Shown here: positions 1 through 6,603 of the stretch, in pieces
Layout of the letters: every line of letters starts with the position of its first letter
Position numbering within the stretch: position 1 is the stretch's first letter
Assembly (NCBI GenBank): GCA_945957495.1
Contig: CAMFLG010000057.1
Span: forward strand, 1 to 11,173
Length of the DNA: 11,173 nucleotides
Origin: an uncultured Pseudorhodobacter sp.
Lineage (GTDB): Bacteria > Pseudomonadota > Alphaproteobacteria > Rhodobacterales > Rhodobacteraceae
Direction: 5' to 3'
Made by a program: the position numbers and the translations under genes
Notes under the pieces: generated by a model
Told to the model about the DNA's origin: nothing
The model's database searches: none
The model's input: the letters and a program-made list of their open reading frames with translations, nothing else

Positions 1-1
1 C

Positions 2-370
2 ACTTCGGCATTGGCCGCTTTGCCTGCGGCGAAACGGTTTGTGTTGCTGAGCCATGCCGGGGATCGGTCGGACGACGATATTCGCGGCCTTGTCAGCGGG
101 GCGTTCGCGCTGCGTCCCGATGTGGTGGTGCTGGCCGAAAACCCGAAATACCTGCGCGGGCGCGCGCTGGGCGAGGTGCCGGACCTGATGCGGCAGCGCT
201 GTCTTGAATTGGGCATGGTGCCAGAGCAAATGCTGGCGGCGGACCGCCCGGCAGAGGCGGCAGAAATGATTCTGAACCGCGTTGGTCCCGGCGATCTGGC
301 GCTTCTGCTGGTGCATGACGACCGCGACAAGATCTTTGCGATGTTGCAGGCGCAGGGGCAGGCGGTTTAG
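2..370 (+). CDS. Mur ligase family / cyanophycin synthetase-like protein, C-terminal part (5' end outside window)
   Basis: The reading frame is open from the first base of the window to a TAG at 368-370, so this is the last 122 codons of a longer gene. The TTG at 11 is an internal codon and not a credible start. The visible part contains G-D-R-S-D-D-D-I-R (about residues 20-28 of the fragment), then a V-V-V-L-A-E segment, L-R-G-R-x-x-G-E, and a late P-G-D-L-A-L-L-L stretch. This order is what I know from the C-terminal (glutamate-ligase-like) domain of Mur ligases, and most closely from cyanophycin synthetase, where G-D-R-x-D-E-D-I and L-R-G-R-x-x-G-E are typical. The ATP-binding central domain and any ATP-grasp domain would lie to the left, so the substrate cannot be read here. 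It sits 219 bp upstream of arcD-arcA on the same strand. Family assignment is fairly secure; the cyanophycin link is inference. Confidence 0.68.
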   Translation, partial: TSALAALPAAKRFVLLSHAGDRSDDDIRGLVSGAFALRPDVVVLAENPKYLRGRALGEVPDLMRQRCLELGMVPEQMLAADRPAEAAEMILNRVGPGDLALLLVHDDRDKIFAMLQAQGQAV

Positions 371-410
371 CGCCGCAAGGAATTTCGCCGTCTGGGATGA
401 CCTGCAATGG

Positions 411-427
411 TTGAAAAACTTTTTCAA
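411..427. promoter_or_regulatory. Perfect 17-bp AT-rich palindrome upstream of arcDA, candidate operator
   Basis: Two 8-base arms, TTGAAAAA and TTTTTCAA, are exact reverse complements around a single C. The site lies about 40 bp after the Mur-ligase stop and about 160 bp before the arcD start. AT-only arms of this length are rare in such GC-rich DNA. It does not fit an FNR/ANR box, TTGAT-N4-ATCAA, since both spacing and inner bases differ. An operator for an arginine- or stress-responsive regulator is the best reading. A weak terminator of the upstream gene is less likely because the stem has only two G:C pairs. Confidence 0.45.
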
Positions 428-433
428 TTTTGT

Positions 434-445
434 CTGACCTGTCAG
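434..445. promoter_or_regulatory. Short inverted repeat CTGAC-CT-GTCAG, possible second operator
   Basis: Perfect 5-bp arms with a 2-bp centre, starting 6 bp after the AT-rich palindrome at 411-427 and about 24 bp before a candidate -35 element. Its core is TGAC-N2-GTCA. The position fits a regulator-binding site for arcDA, but a 10-base match can arise by chance and I recognise no specific regulator. Confidence 0.25.
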
Positions 446-468
446 CGATTGCTCTGGGTACTTTTTTG

Positions 469-496
469 TTGAGAGTGAGGGGTTTTCGGCTACAGT
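469..496 (+). promoter_or_regulatory. Candidate sigma-70-type promoter for arcD-arcA
   Basis: TTGAGA at 469-474 matches five of six bases of the -35 consensus. TACAGT at 491-496 matches four of six of the -10 consensus, with a 16-bp spacer. Transcription would begin near 503, giving a leader of about 85 nt before arcD and placing both inverted repeats upstream of the promoter, where activators usually bind. Predicted by eye only; GC-rich alphaproteobacterial promoters are poorly conserved. Confidence 0.3.
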
Positions 497-575
497 GCCC
501 ATAAGCCTTTGAAGTTTCCGAAATCGTTTTCTGCGACGGTCGGTTTTGGCGATGCGACGAGGTCATTGATACTTT

Positions 576-583
576 GGGAGGAG
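576..583 (+). promoter_or_regulatory. Ribosome binding site that sets the arcD start at 590
   Basis: GGGAGGAG ends 6 bases before the ATG at 590. It decides against an in-frame start 27 codons upstream at 509, which would add a residue stretch unlike the family N-terminus. Confidence 0.8.
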
Positions 584-589
584 TGTCCA

Positions 590-2032
590 ATGTCCGCCGG
601 TAGCTCGGGTCAGGAGACCAAAAGAATTTCTCTGATTGCCCTGACGGCGATGGTGGTCGGTTCCATGGTGGGGGCTGGAATTTTCAACTTGCCCGGGCGG
701 TTTGGCATTGCGACTGGGCCGTTCGGGGCCATCATCGCCTGGTGCATCGCGGGAAGCGGGATGTACATGCTGGCGCGGGTGTTTCAGGCGCTGGCTCAAC
801 GGCGCCCGGACATTGACGCAGGTGTATTCGCCTATGCCAAAGCCGGCTTTGGCGACTATGTCGGGTTTCTTTCGGCCTTTGGCTATTGGCTGGGCTCTTG
901 TCTTGGAAACGTTTTTTACTGGGTACTGATCGGCACGACCCTGGGCACGTTTTTCCCTGCCTTTGGCCATGGCAACACAGTGGTTGCCATTGGGACGTCG
1001 CTGGCGGGGATCTGGCTGTTCCACACCATGATCCTGCGCGGCATCGAACAGGCGGCCTTCATCAACTTTGTGGTGACGATTGCCAAGCTGGTGCCAATTC
1101 TGGTGGCGCTGATTGCGATGCTGTTTGCCTTCAATGCCGACCTTTTCGCCGAGAATTTCTGGGGCGGTGTGGATATGCCGGATAAGACGCTGGTGCAGCA
1201 GGTGCGCGACACCATGCTGATCACGGTCTTTGTGTTTATCGGGATTGAGGGGGCGAGCGTTTATTCGCGCTATGCCAAGACCCGCAAGGATGTGGGCACG
1301 GCCACGGTGCTGGGCTTTGTGGCGGTGACGGGGCTGATGGTGGCGGTGACGCTGTTGCCCTATGCCATCGCACCGCGGGCAGAGATTGCTGGCCTGAGGC
1401 AGCCCTCGCTCGCCGGGGCGCTGGAACTGACGGTGGGCGCCTGGGGCAGTTGGTTCATCTCGATCGGCGTGCTGATTTCGGTGCTGGGCGCCTATCTGGC
1501 CTGGTCGCTGATCTGCGCCGAGGTGATGTTTGCCGCCGCCAAATCGAACGACATGCCGCGGCTGTTTGCCTCCGAGAATGCCAACAAGGTTCCGGCGAAT
1601 GCGCTATGGGCGACAAATACGGTGATTTCGCTGTTCGTGATTTCCACCTATTTTTCGGCCGATGCCTTCAACTTCATGCTGGATATGGCAACAGTTACCT
1701 CACTGCTGCCGTATCTGTTGGTTGCGGGCTATGCGGTGTTGCTGGCCCGGTCGGTGGCCGCCTATGCCGACACCCCGGACGAGCGCAAGCGTGACTTGGC
1801 CTTTGCATGGATCGCGGTGGTCTATGTTCTGTTCATGTTCGTCGCGGCAGGGGCCAAATATGTGCTGCTGGTGGCAGTGCTTTATGCGCCCGGGACCGTG
1901 CTTTACATCTGGTCGCGGCGCGAGCAGAACGCGAAACTTTTCACAGGCATTGAACTTCCCATTTTCATTGTCGTGCTTTTGGCTGCGGCCGTCGGTATCT
2001 TGGGCCTCGTCAGCGGCGTGATCACACCTTAA
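590..2032 (+). CDS. arcD: Arginine/ornithine-type antiporter, APC superfamily
   Basis: 480-residue inner-membrane amino-acid exchanger, about 12 hydrophobic segments, of the basic amino acid/polyamine antiporter branch of the APC superfamily. The N-terminus carries the family signature GSMVGAGIFNLP at residues 24-35 in the first membrane segment. A second typical motif, FVFIGIEGASVYS followed by R-x-A-x-x-R-x-D-V-G-like residues, lies at about 214-236. In known systems ArcD imports arginine and exports ornithine, sometimes citrulline or agmatine in relatives. The start is set by a strong GGGAGGAG site. Only 15 bp separate it from arcA, so the two are almost certainly co-transcribed. The adjacent deiminase makes arginine the most likely import substrate. 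Because no ornithine-producing arcB is visible here, the exchanged product could be citrulline instead. Exact substrate is inference; family is clear. Confidence 0.88.
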   Translation: MSAGSSGQETKRISLIALTAMVVGSMVGAGIFNLPGRFGIATGPFGAIIAWCIAGSGMYMLARVFQALAQRRPDIDAGVFAYAKAGFGDYVGFLSAFGYWLGSCLGNVFYWVLIGTTLGTFFPAFGHGNTVVAIGTSLAGIWLFHTMILRGIEQAAFINFVVTIAKLVPILVALIAMLFAFNADLFAENFWGGVDMPDKTLVQQVRDTMLITVFVFIGIEGASVYSRYAKTRKDVGTATVLGFVAVTGLMVAVTLLPYAIAPRAEIAGLRQPSLAGALELTVGAWGSWFISIGVLISVLGAYLAWSLICAEVMFAAAKSNDMPRLFASENANKVPANALWATNTVISLFVISTYFSADAFNFMLDMATVTSLLPYLLVAGYAVLLARSVAAYADTPDERKRDLAFAWIAVVYVLFMFVAAGAKYVLLVAVLYAPGTVLYIWSRREQNAKLFTGIELPIFIVVLLAAAVGILGLVSGVITP

Positions 2033-2047
2033 TCGAAAGGCAGGCAA

Positions 2048-3292
2048 ATGTCGGCAAAACAAGAATTTGGCGTTCACTCTGAAGTTGGCCAGTTGCGCAA
2101 GGTGATGGTTTGCGCGCCGGGGCGGGCGCATGCGCGACTGACCCCGTCGAATTGCGATGACCTGTTGTTTGATGATGTGCTGTGGGTCGAAACCGCCAAG
2201 CGCGACCATCTGGATTTCCAGCAGAAGCTGCGCGATCAGGGGGTTGATGTCGTCGAGATGCACGACCTGCTGACCGAGACGCTGGCTGTACCCGAGGCGA
2301 AGGCCTGGATTCTGGACACCCGCGTGACGGAGAATGAGGTTGGCCCCGGTCTGGTGGCCGAGGTGCGCAGTTATCTGGAGGGGCTGTCGAACCGCGATCT
2401 GGCCGAAACCCTGATCGGCGGGCTTTCGGTGGATGAGTTTCCCGAAAGCAAATCCAGCGATTTCATGAACCTGATCCGCAGCGGGCTGGGGATCACGCAA
2501 TATCTGATCTCGCCGCTGCCCAACACGCTGTATACCCGCGATACGACCTGCTGGGTCTATGGTGGTTGCACCGTCAACCCGCTTTACTGGCCCGCGCGCC
2601 GGGACGAGACGCTGCTTACGACGGCGATCTACCGCTATCATCCGGATTTTGAGGGCAAGGTCCGGGTGTGGTGGGGCGATCCCAATGTGGATCACGGGCT
2701 GGCCACGGTTGAGGGCGGCGATGTGATGCCTGCGGGCAACCGCACCATGCTGATCGGCATGTCAGAGCGCACCTCGCATCAGGGCATCGGGCAACTGGCG
2801 CGGTCGTTGTTTGCGCAAGGGGTGGTGGACCATGTGCTTGTCGCGGCGATGCCACGTTTGCGGGCGGCGATGCATCTGGACACGGTGTTCACCTTTGCCG
2901 ACCGCGATTGCGTGCTGATCTACCCCGATATCGTCAACACCATCACCCCCTATTCGGTGCGGCCGGGCAAGGAGGGCAAGCTGGATGTGCGGCAGGCCAA
3001 GGGCAACTGGGTTGAGGCGGTGGCCGAAGGGCTGGGCGTGAAGAAGATGCGCGTCGTGGAAACCGGTGGCAACGCCTATGTGCGCGAACGTACGCAATGG
3101 GATTCCGGTGCCAATCTGGTTTGCGCCAAGCCTGGCGTGGTGTTTGCCTATGACCGCAACACCTACACCAACACGCTGCTGCGCAAGCAGGGGATCGAGG
3201 TGATCACGATCTCTGGTTCCGAACTGGGCCGCGGCCGCGGTGGCGGCCATTGCATGACCTGCCCAATCATTCGCGACGCCGTGGACATCTAG
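2048..3292 (+). CDS. arcA: Arginine deiminase
   Basis: 414-residue cytoplasmic enzyme that hydrolyses L-arginine to L-citrulline and ammonia. All catalytic positions of the guanidine-group-modifying fold are visible: Asp165 in LYTRD, Glu222 in VEGGD, His276 and Asp278 in MHLDTVFTF, and the nucleophile Cys402 in GGGHCMTCP. The length fits bacterial ArcA (about 400-420). The ATG at 2048 follows an AGGCAGG site, and the N-terminal F-G-V-H-S-E-V-G-x-L-R-K-V is the usual ADI beginning. It is the second gene of the arcDA operon. Neither ornithine carbamoyltransferase (arcB) nor carbamate kinase (arcC) follows; the next gene runs the other way and ends only 6 bp away, so arcA closes the operon. Possible roles are nitrogen supply, acid resistance or ADI-pathway energy generation if arcB/C lie elsewhere. 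Confidence 0.95.
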   Translation: MSAKQEFGVHSEVGQLRKVMVCAPGRAHARLTPSNCDDLLFDDVLWVETAKRDHLDFQQKLRDQGVDVVEMHDLLTETLAVPEAKAWILDTRVTENEVGPGLVAEVRSYLEGLSNRDLAETLIGGLSVDEFPESKSSDFMNLIRSGLGITQYLISPLPNTLYTRDTTCWVYGGCTVNPLYWPARRDETLLTTAIYRYHPDFEGKVRVWWGDPNVDHGLATVEGGDVMPAGNRTMLIGMSERTSHQGIGQLARSLFAQGVVDHVLVAAMPRLRAAMHLDTVFTFADRDCVLIYPDIVNTITPYSVRPGKEGKLDVRQAKGNWVEAVAEGLGVKKMRVVETGGNAYVRERTQWDSGANLVCAKPGVVFAYDRNTYTNTLLRKQGIEVITISGSELGRGRGGGHCMTCPIIRDAVDI

Positions 3293-3298
3293 GCCGGA

Positions 3299-4303
3299 TC
3301 ACCCCGCCGCAGCGCCGGCCCGTGCAAGATAGGCGTGATAGCGCGGGTCATCTTTGGCACGCGTCCCCGCCTTTTCGCAAATCGCGCGGATATGATCGGC
3401 GCAGCACAGCGCGTGCAGCCTTGCCACATCTGGCAGGGCCATGGCGCGGGCGTGAATTGCATCAAAAGCCTCTGCATAGCGGAAGGCAGAGGCATCCAGC
3501 TCGGTGCCTTTGTCTGCCGCGTCGAAATAGCTTTGCTGGTAGCGATTGCTGAGCGCCACAGGCGAGGCGGTTCCCCGTTTGAGGCTGAAGGTTTCTTCAG
3601 ACCGCAGCATGTAGTGGTTCAGTTGCGCAACCGTGTGGGTGGTCAGTGTTGCGGGCAGTTTGCTGACGAATTTGCCGTCCGGCCTCCATCGTTGCAGCGT
3701 CTGCCCCGCGGTGTTGACCCAGCAGACCCCAGTTGCGGCATCACCGCCTGCCGCCGATACGTCAAAGCGGGTCGGCCCGTGTTCGCCAATCGCGGCGAAC
3801 AGGCGCGGCTTGCGGAAGATCGACTTGGCCGAACGCGACACCGGGCTGCCAACCGGGTTGGCATAGACGAACTGGCGATGCACGGGGGCGTCCTCAAAGG
3901 CGGTCAGGCCAGAGGTGCCAAAGACGCGCCAGTTGATCGACATGCCCAGATAGGGCGGATCGCCGGACAGGTCGATCAGATCGCCGATGCGCCCGTCGCC
4001 GCGATGGATCACCAGAAACTCATCCACGTCGCAGACCATCACCCAATCGGCGCGAAACACCGCGCGATGCTGTTTGGCCGCCTTGAGTTTGGCACGGGTG
4101 ATCAGGCGTCCGGGCGGGACATCATGGCGGATGTGATGCACCCATCCGGCGGTTTGCAGCGCGTCCAGAAGGGCGGGGGAATGATCGGTGCAGTTGTTGG
4201 TGACGACCAAGACATCGGTAAAGCCTAGCATGCGATACCAGGCGACCCATTCCACAATGAAGGGCCCCTCGTTCCGCATTGATGCCACGACCGTGATGCG
4301 CAT
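3299..4303 (-). CDS. Glycosyltransferase, family 2-like (Glyco_tranf_2_4 / GT92-like)
   Basis: 334 residues, no signal peptide or membrane segment seen. The N-terminus I-T-V-V-A-S-M-R-N-E-G-P-F-I-V-E-W (residues 3-19) is the usual nucleotide-sugar-binding opening of this group. The metal-binding D-x-D lies in C-D-V-D-E-F at 91-96. Downstream, N-W-R-x-F-G-T-S-G (124-132) and L-N-H-Y-x-x-R-S-x-E-x-F-x-x-K (228-242) are characteristic of Glyco_tranf_2_4 proteins common in Rhodobacterales. It should transfer a sugar from a nucleotide donor to a surface glycan or similar acceptor; neither sugar nor acceptor can be read from sequence. It starts with ATG at 4303, with a weak AGG-type ribosome site. 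It is convergent with arcA and divergent from pth, so it is a single-gene unit with no sugar-biosynthesis neighbours. Confidence 0.82.
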   Translation of the reverse strand: MRITVVASMRNEGPFIVEWVAWYRMLGFTDVLVVTNNCTDHSPALLDALQTAGWVHHIRHDVPPGRLITRAKLKAAKQHRAVFRADWVMVCDVDEFLVIHRGDGRIGDLIDLSGDPPYLGMSINWRVFGTSGLTAFEDAPVHRQFVYANPVGSPVSRSAKSIFRKPRLFAAIGEHGPTRFDVSAAGGDAATGVCWVNTAGQTLQRWRPDGKFVSKLPATLTTHTVAQLNHYMLRSEETFSLKRGTASPVALSNRYQQSYFDAADKGTELDASAFRYAEAFDAIHARAMALPDVARLHALCCADHIRAICEKAGTRAKDDPRYHAYLARAGAAAG

Positions 4304-4433
4304 GCCTGCCCGCCTTGGTGCTTTGGGTCAGTTGAGCGGTTCCGCAAGCCAAGTCAACCCGTTGGGCATGGCCTTGCATCGCGGCGGGGCTGCGTGCATT
4401 TAGGGCGTGGTGAATGGATGGGCTTGGGGTGAG

Positions 4434-5108
4434 ATGAAACTTTTCGTGGGCCTTGGCAATCCGGGTGCCAAATATGCCGGAAACCGCCACAACATCGGCT
4501 TCATGGCGCTGGACCGCATCGCGGCGGATCATGGCTTTGCGCCCTGGCGGCGGGCGTTTCAGGGGCTGGTGGCGGAGGGGCGGCTGGGGGCTGACAAGGT
4601 TGTGCTGTTGAAACCCGAAACCTTCATGAACCTGTCGGGGCAATCGGTGCGGGCGGCGGCGGATTTCTACAAGATCGGGCCCGAGGCGATCACGGTGTTT
4701 CACGACGAGTTGGATCTTGCCCCCGGCAAGTGCCGGGTGAAACAGGGCGGGGGCCATGCCGGGCACAATGGCTTGCGGTCGATCCATGCCCATATGGGCG
4801 AGGCTTATGGCCGGGTGCGGCTGGGTATTGGTCATCCGGGGCACAAGGACGCCGTGGCAGGCTATGTGCTGCATGATTTCGCCAAGGCCGATCAGGATTG
4901 GCTGGACGATCTGTTGCGCGGTATCTCTGATGGCGCGCCTGCCTTGGCTGACGGCGACGGCGCGCGGTTCATGAATGCGGTGGCCTTGCGCACGGCGCCG
5001 CCGCGGTCATCTACCACGGTGGAAAAACCGGTGAAGCCTGCGCCCGCACCAGTGGCCGAGCCAGACACGCGCAATCCGATGCAAAAGCTGCTGGATCGGT
5101 TCAAGTGA
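4434..5108 (+). CDS. pth: Peptidyl-tRNA hydrolase
   Basis: 224-residue cytoplasmic enzyme that cleaves the ester bond of peptidyl-tRNAs released from stalled ribosomes and so recycles tRNA. It opens with MKLFVGLGNPG, and the family's active-site residues are all present: Asn9, His19 in RHNIGF, Asn66 in FMNLSG, Asp91 in FHDELD and Asn112 in GHNGLRS. The ATG at 4434 is chosen over a GTG nine codons upstream because the family starts directly with this beta strand. The last roughly 40 residues form a Pro/Ala/Thr-rich tail ending in a basic M-Q-K-L-L-D-R-F-K, an extension I know from alphaproteobacterial Pth. The final codon overlaps a possible GTG start of the next small gene (GTGA at 5105-5108), suggesting translational coupling. 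No ctc/rplY ribosomal L25 gene precedes it, although that pairing is common. Confidence 0.96.
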   Translation: MKLFVGLGNPGAKYAGNRHNIGFMALDRIAADHGFAPWRRAFQGLVAEGRLGADKVVLLKPETFMNLSGQSVRAAADFYKIGPEAITVFHDELDLAPGKCRVKQGGGHAGHNGLRSIHAHMGEAYGRVRLGIGHPGHKDAVAGYVLHDFAKADQDWLDDLLRGISDGAPALADGDGARFMNAVALRTAPPRSSTTVEKPVKPAPAPVAEPDTRNPMQKLLDRFK

Positions 5109-5148
5109 CAGACGCCGTTCGGGCGATGTTTCTGGCGCAGGCAGAGGG

Positions 5149-5337
5149 TTGCGCGGGCTGGTGCTGTTCGATCAGGCCGGGGCACGGGCCAGCGCCGAGG
5201 CCCCTTTGGCGCATCTGTCGATGGAGGCGGATGGTGCGGTGCTGGTGCTGTGCCTAAGGACAGGCGGCAATGTGCAGCAGTTCGATCTGGCCCGGGTGGA
5301 TTTTCACGGCCGTTGGCTGCGCTGGACCGCTGCGTAA
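5149..5337 (+). CDS. Small hypothetical protein, probably frameshifted at its 5' end
   Basis: I do not recognise this protein. As a continuous frame it would be 62 residues from a TTG at 5149 to TAA at 5335-5337, with codons that have strongly GC-rich third positions, as in the neighbours. The frame has no good start. Just upstream, another frame begins with GTG at 5105, overlapping the pth stop as GTGA, and encodes a protein-like M-T-D-A-V-R-A-M-F-L-A-Q-A-E-G before losing its coding look near 5150. Joining the two by a one-base shift near 5145-5150 gives about 77 residues ending in ...H-G-R-W-L-R-W-T-A-A. This suggests a real gene coupled to pth that carries a frameshift or sequence error, but a TTG-started small ORF cannot be excluded. 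No membrane segment or signal is evident. Confidence 0.42.
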   Translation: MRGLVLFDQAGARASAEAPLAHLSMEADGAVLVLCLRTGGNVQQFDLARVDFHGRWLRWTAA

Positions 5338-5360
5338 GGCTTGCAAGGGGGGCTGCGACA

Positions 5361-5376
5361 TGATCCTTTCGGATCA
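5361..5376. repeat. Short perfect hairpin TGATCC-TTTC-GGATCA before the hydrolase gene
   Basis: A 6-bp perfect stem with a four-base loop lies between the small ORF stop (5337) and the hydrolase start (5395), ending 8 bp before its GGAG ribosome site. It lacks a T-tract, so it is not a standard intrinsic terminator. It could be a weak attenuating structure, an operator, or chance. Confidence 0.35.
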
Positions 5377-5394
5377 GCCCAACCGGAGAATTTC

Positions 5395-6549
5395 ATGCGT
5401 CGCCTGATCCGCTTTGCCTTGCGTGCCCTGCTTGTCCTGGTTCTGATCGTCGCGGCGCTTGCGATCTGGAAACGCGATGAAATCAAGCGGCTGATGGCGG
5501 TGAACAGCCTGTTTGAGCCAGAAAACATCGTCCACAACTTTGACCACATGAACGAGTTGTTCCTGACGCATCCGTTGTCGCGTGGTGCGGGGCCGATATC
5601 GCCCCTGCCCGAGGGACCAGCGGCAGTGTTGCCGAAAGAGGCAAAGCAATGGATCAAGGATCGCAATGTGACCGCGATGGTTGTTCTGAAGAACGGCCAG
5701 TTGGTGCATGAGGGCTATTATCTGGGCACCCGGCCAGAGGATTTGCGGATCAGCTGGTCGGTCGCGAAAAGCTTTCTGTCGGCCCTGTTTGGCGTGCTGG
5801 AGGCCGAGGGGGCCTTTGCCTCGCTGGACGATCCGGTTGAGAAATACGCGCCGCTGCTGAAAGGGTCCGCCTATGAGGGCGTGACGATCCGCGATGTGCT
5901 GACGATGTCGTCCGGGGTTGCGTTCAACGAGGACTATCTGGATTTCAACAGCGACATCAACAAGATGGGCCGGGTTCTGGCGCTGGGCGGGTCGATGGAC
6001 GAATTCGCGGCCAACCTGAAACTGCGCGAGGCAGAGCCGGGCAGCCGCTGGCACTACGTCTCGGTCGATACGCATGTTCTGGGCATGGTGATCCGCGGGG
6101 CGACGGGCAAGGACATTCCGGAACTGCTGGAGACGCGGATTCTGGCGCCGATGGGCTTTGAAGAGGCGCCCTACTATGTGACCGACGGGCTGGGGGTTTC
6201 CTTTGTGCTGGGCGGGCTGAACGTGATGACGCGGGATTATGCGCGCTTTGGCCAGATGATCGCGCAGGGGGGGCTGTGGCAGGGCAAACAGGTTGTGCCC
6301 GCCGATTGGGTCAAAGCCTCGACCAGCCCGCAGGCCAAGGATGGCTCTGCCTATGGGTTTCAATGGTGGATCCCGCCGGATGCCAGCCCGGGCGAGGTGA
6401 TGGCGCAGGGGATTTACGGGCAATACATCTACATCAACCCAAGCCTGAACGTGGTGATCGCGGTCAATGCCGCCGACCGCGGTTTTGAGGAGGCGGGGGT
6501 GAATGAGGGCAATATCGCCATGCTGCGCAAGATTGCGGCGGGGCTTTAG
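5395..6549 (+). CDS. Membrane-anchored serine hydrolase, beta-lactamase / 6-aminohexanoate-dimer hydrolase type
   Basis: 384 residues. A single hydrophobic segment (about residues 9-24) preceded by arginines and not followed by an obvious cleavage site suggests an N-terminal inner-membrane anchor with the catalytic domain in the periplasm. The nucleophile motif S-x-x-K is S122-V-A-K125 in SWSVAKSF. The second motif is Y221-V-S223, where classic class C enzymes have Y-x-N. The third region is probably G-I-Y-G-Q-Y-I near 339-345 in place of K-T-G. This set is typical of the esterase/amidase-like relatives of class C beta-lactamases (NylB, EstB), so real beta-lactam resistance is not implied. 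The ATG at 5395 has a GGAG site 6 bases upstream; an in-frame TTG at 5341 is rejected because it would place non-signal residues before the anchor. The natural substrate is unknown. Confidence 0.83.
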   Translation: MRRLIRFALRALLVLVLIVAALAIWKRDEIKRLMAVNSLFEPENIVHNFDHMNELFLTHPLSRGAGPISPLPEGPAAVLPKEAKQWIKDRNVTAMVVLKNGQLVHEGYYLGTRPEDLRISWSVAKSFLSALFGVLEAEGAFASLDDPVEKYAPLLKGSAYEGVTIRDVLTMSSGVAFNEDYLDFNSDINKMGRVLALGGSMDEFAANLKLREAEPGSRWHYVSVDTHVLGMVIRGATGKDIPELLETRILAPMGFEEAPYYVTDGLGVSFVLGGLNVMTRDYARFGQMIAQGGLWQGKQVVPADWVKASTSPQAKDGSAYGFQWWIPPDASPGEVMAQGIYGQYIYINPSLNVVIAVNAADRGFEEAGVNEGNIAMLRKIAAGL

Positions 6550-6592
6550 GACATGCCTCCGTTTGGGCTTTGGGCCGCGCCGGAATGTGCAT

Positions 6593-6599
6593 AGGAGGG
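6593..6599 (+). promoter_or_regulatory. Strong ribosome binding site of mnmH/selU
   Basis: AGGAGGG, nearly a perfect anti-16S match, ends 4 bases before the ATG at 6604 and fixes that start. The 54-bp gap after the hydrolase stop holds no clear terminator or promoter, so read-through from the hydrolase gene is possible. Confidence 0.75.
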
Positions 6600-6603
6600 A
6601 CGG

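Noticed and set aside
411..427. Reading the palindrome as an anaerobic FNR/ANR box for arcDA
   Set aside because: The FNR consensus is 14 bp, TTGAT-N4-ATCAA. This site is 17 bp with different inner bases and spacing.
1700..2695. 331-codon minus-strand open frame across the end of arcD and arcA
   Set aside because: A shadow of well-supported plus-strand genes with no domain motifs; such long antisense frames are common at high G+C.
3335..4228. 297-codon plus-strand open frame opposite the glycosyltransferase
   Set aside because: No family motifs, whereas the minus strand carries the D-x-D and other conserved blocks of a glycosyltransferase.
4326..4360. Imperfect inverted repeat and a TTGACT -35-like hexamer in the gap between the glycosyltransferase and pth
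   Set aside because: The arms pair only with gaps around a 4-bp GCGG-TT-CCGC stem, and no -10-like hexamer lies at the right distance on the minus strand; too weak to call.
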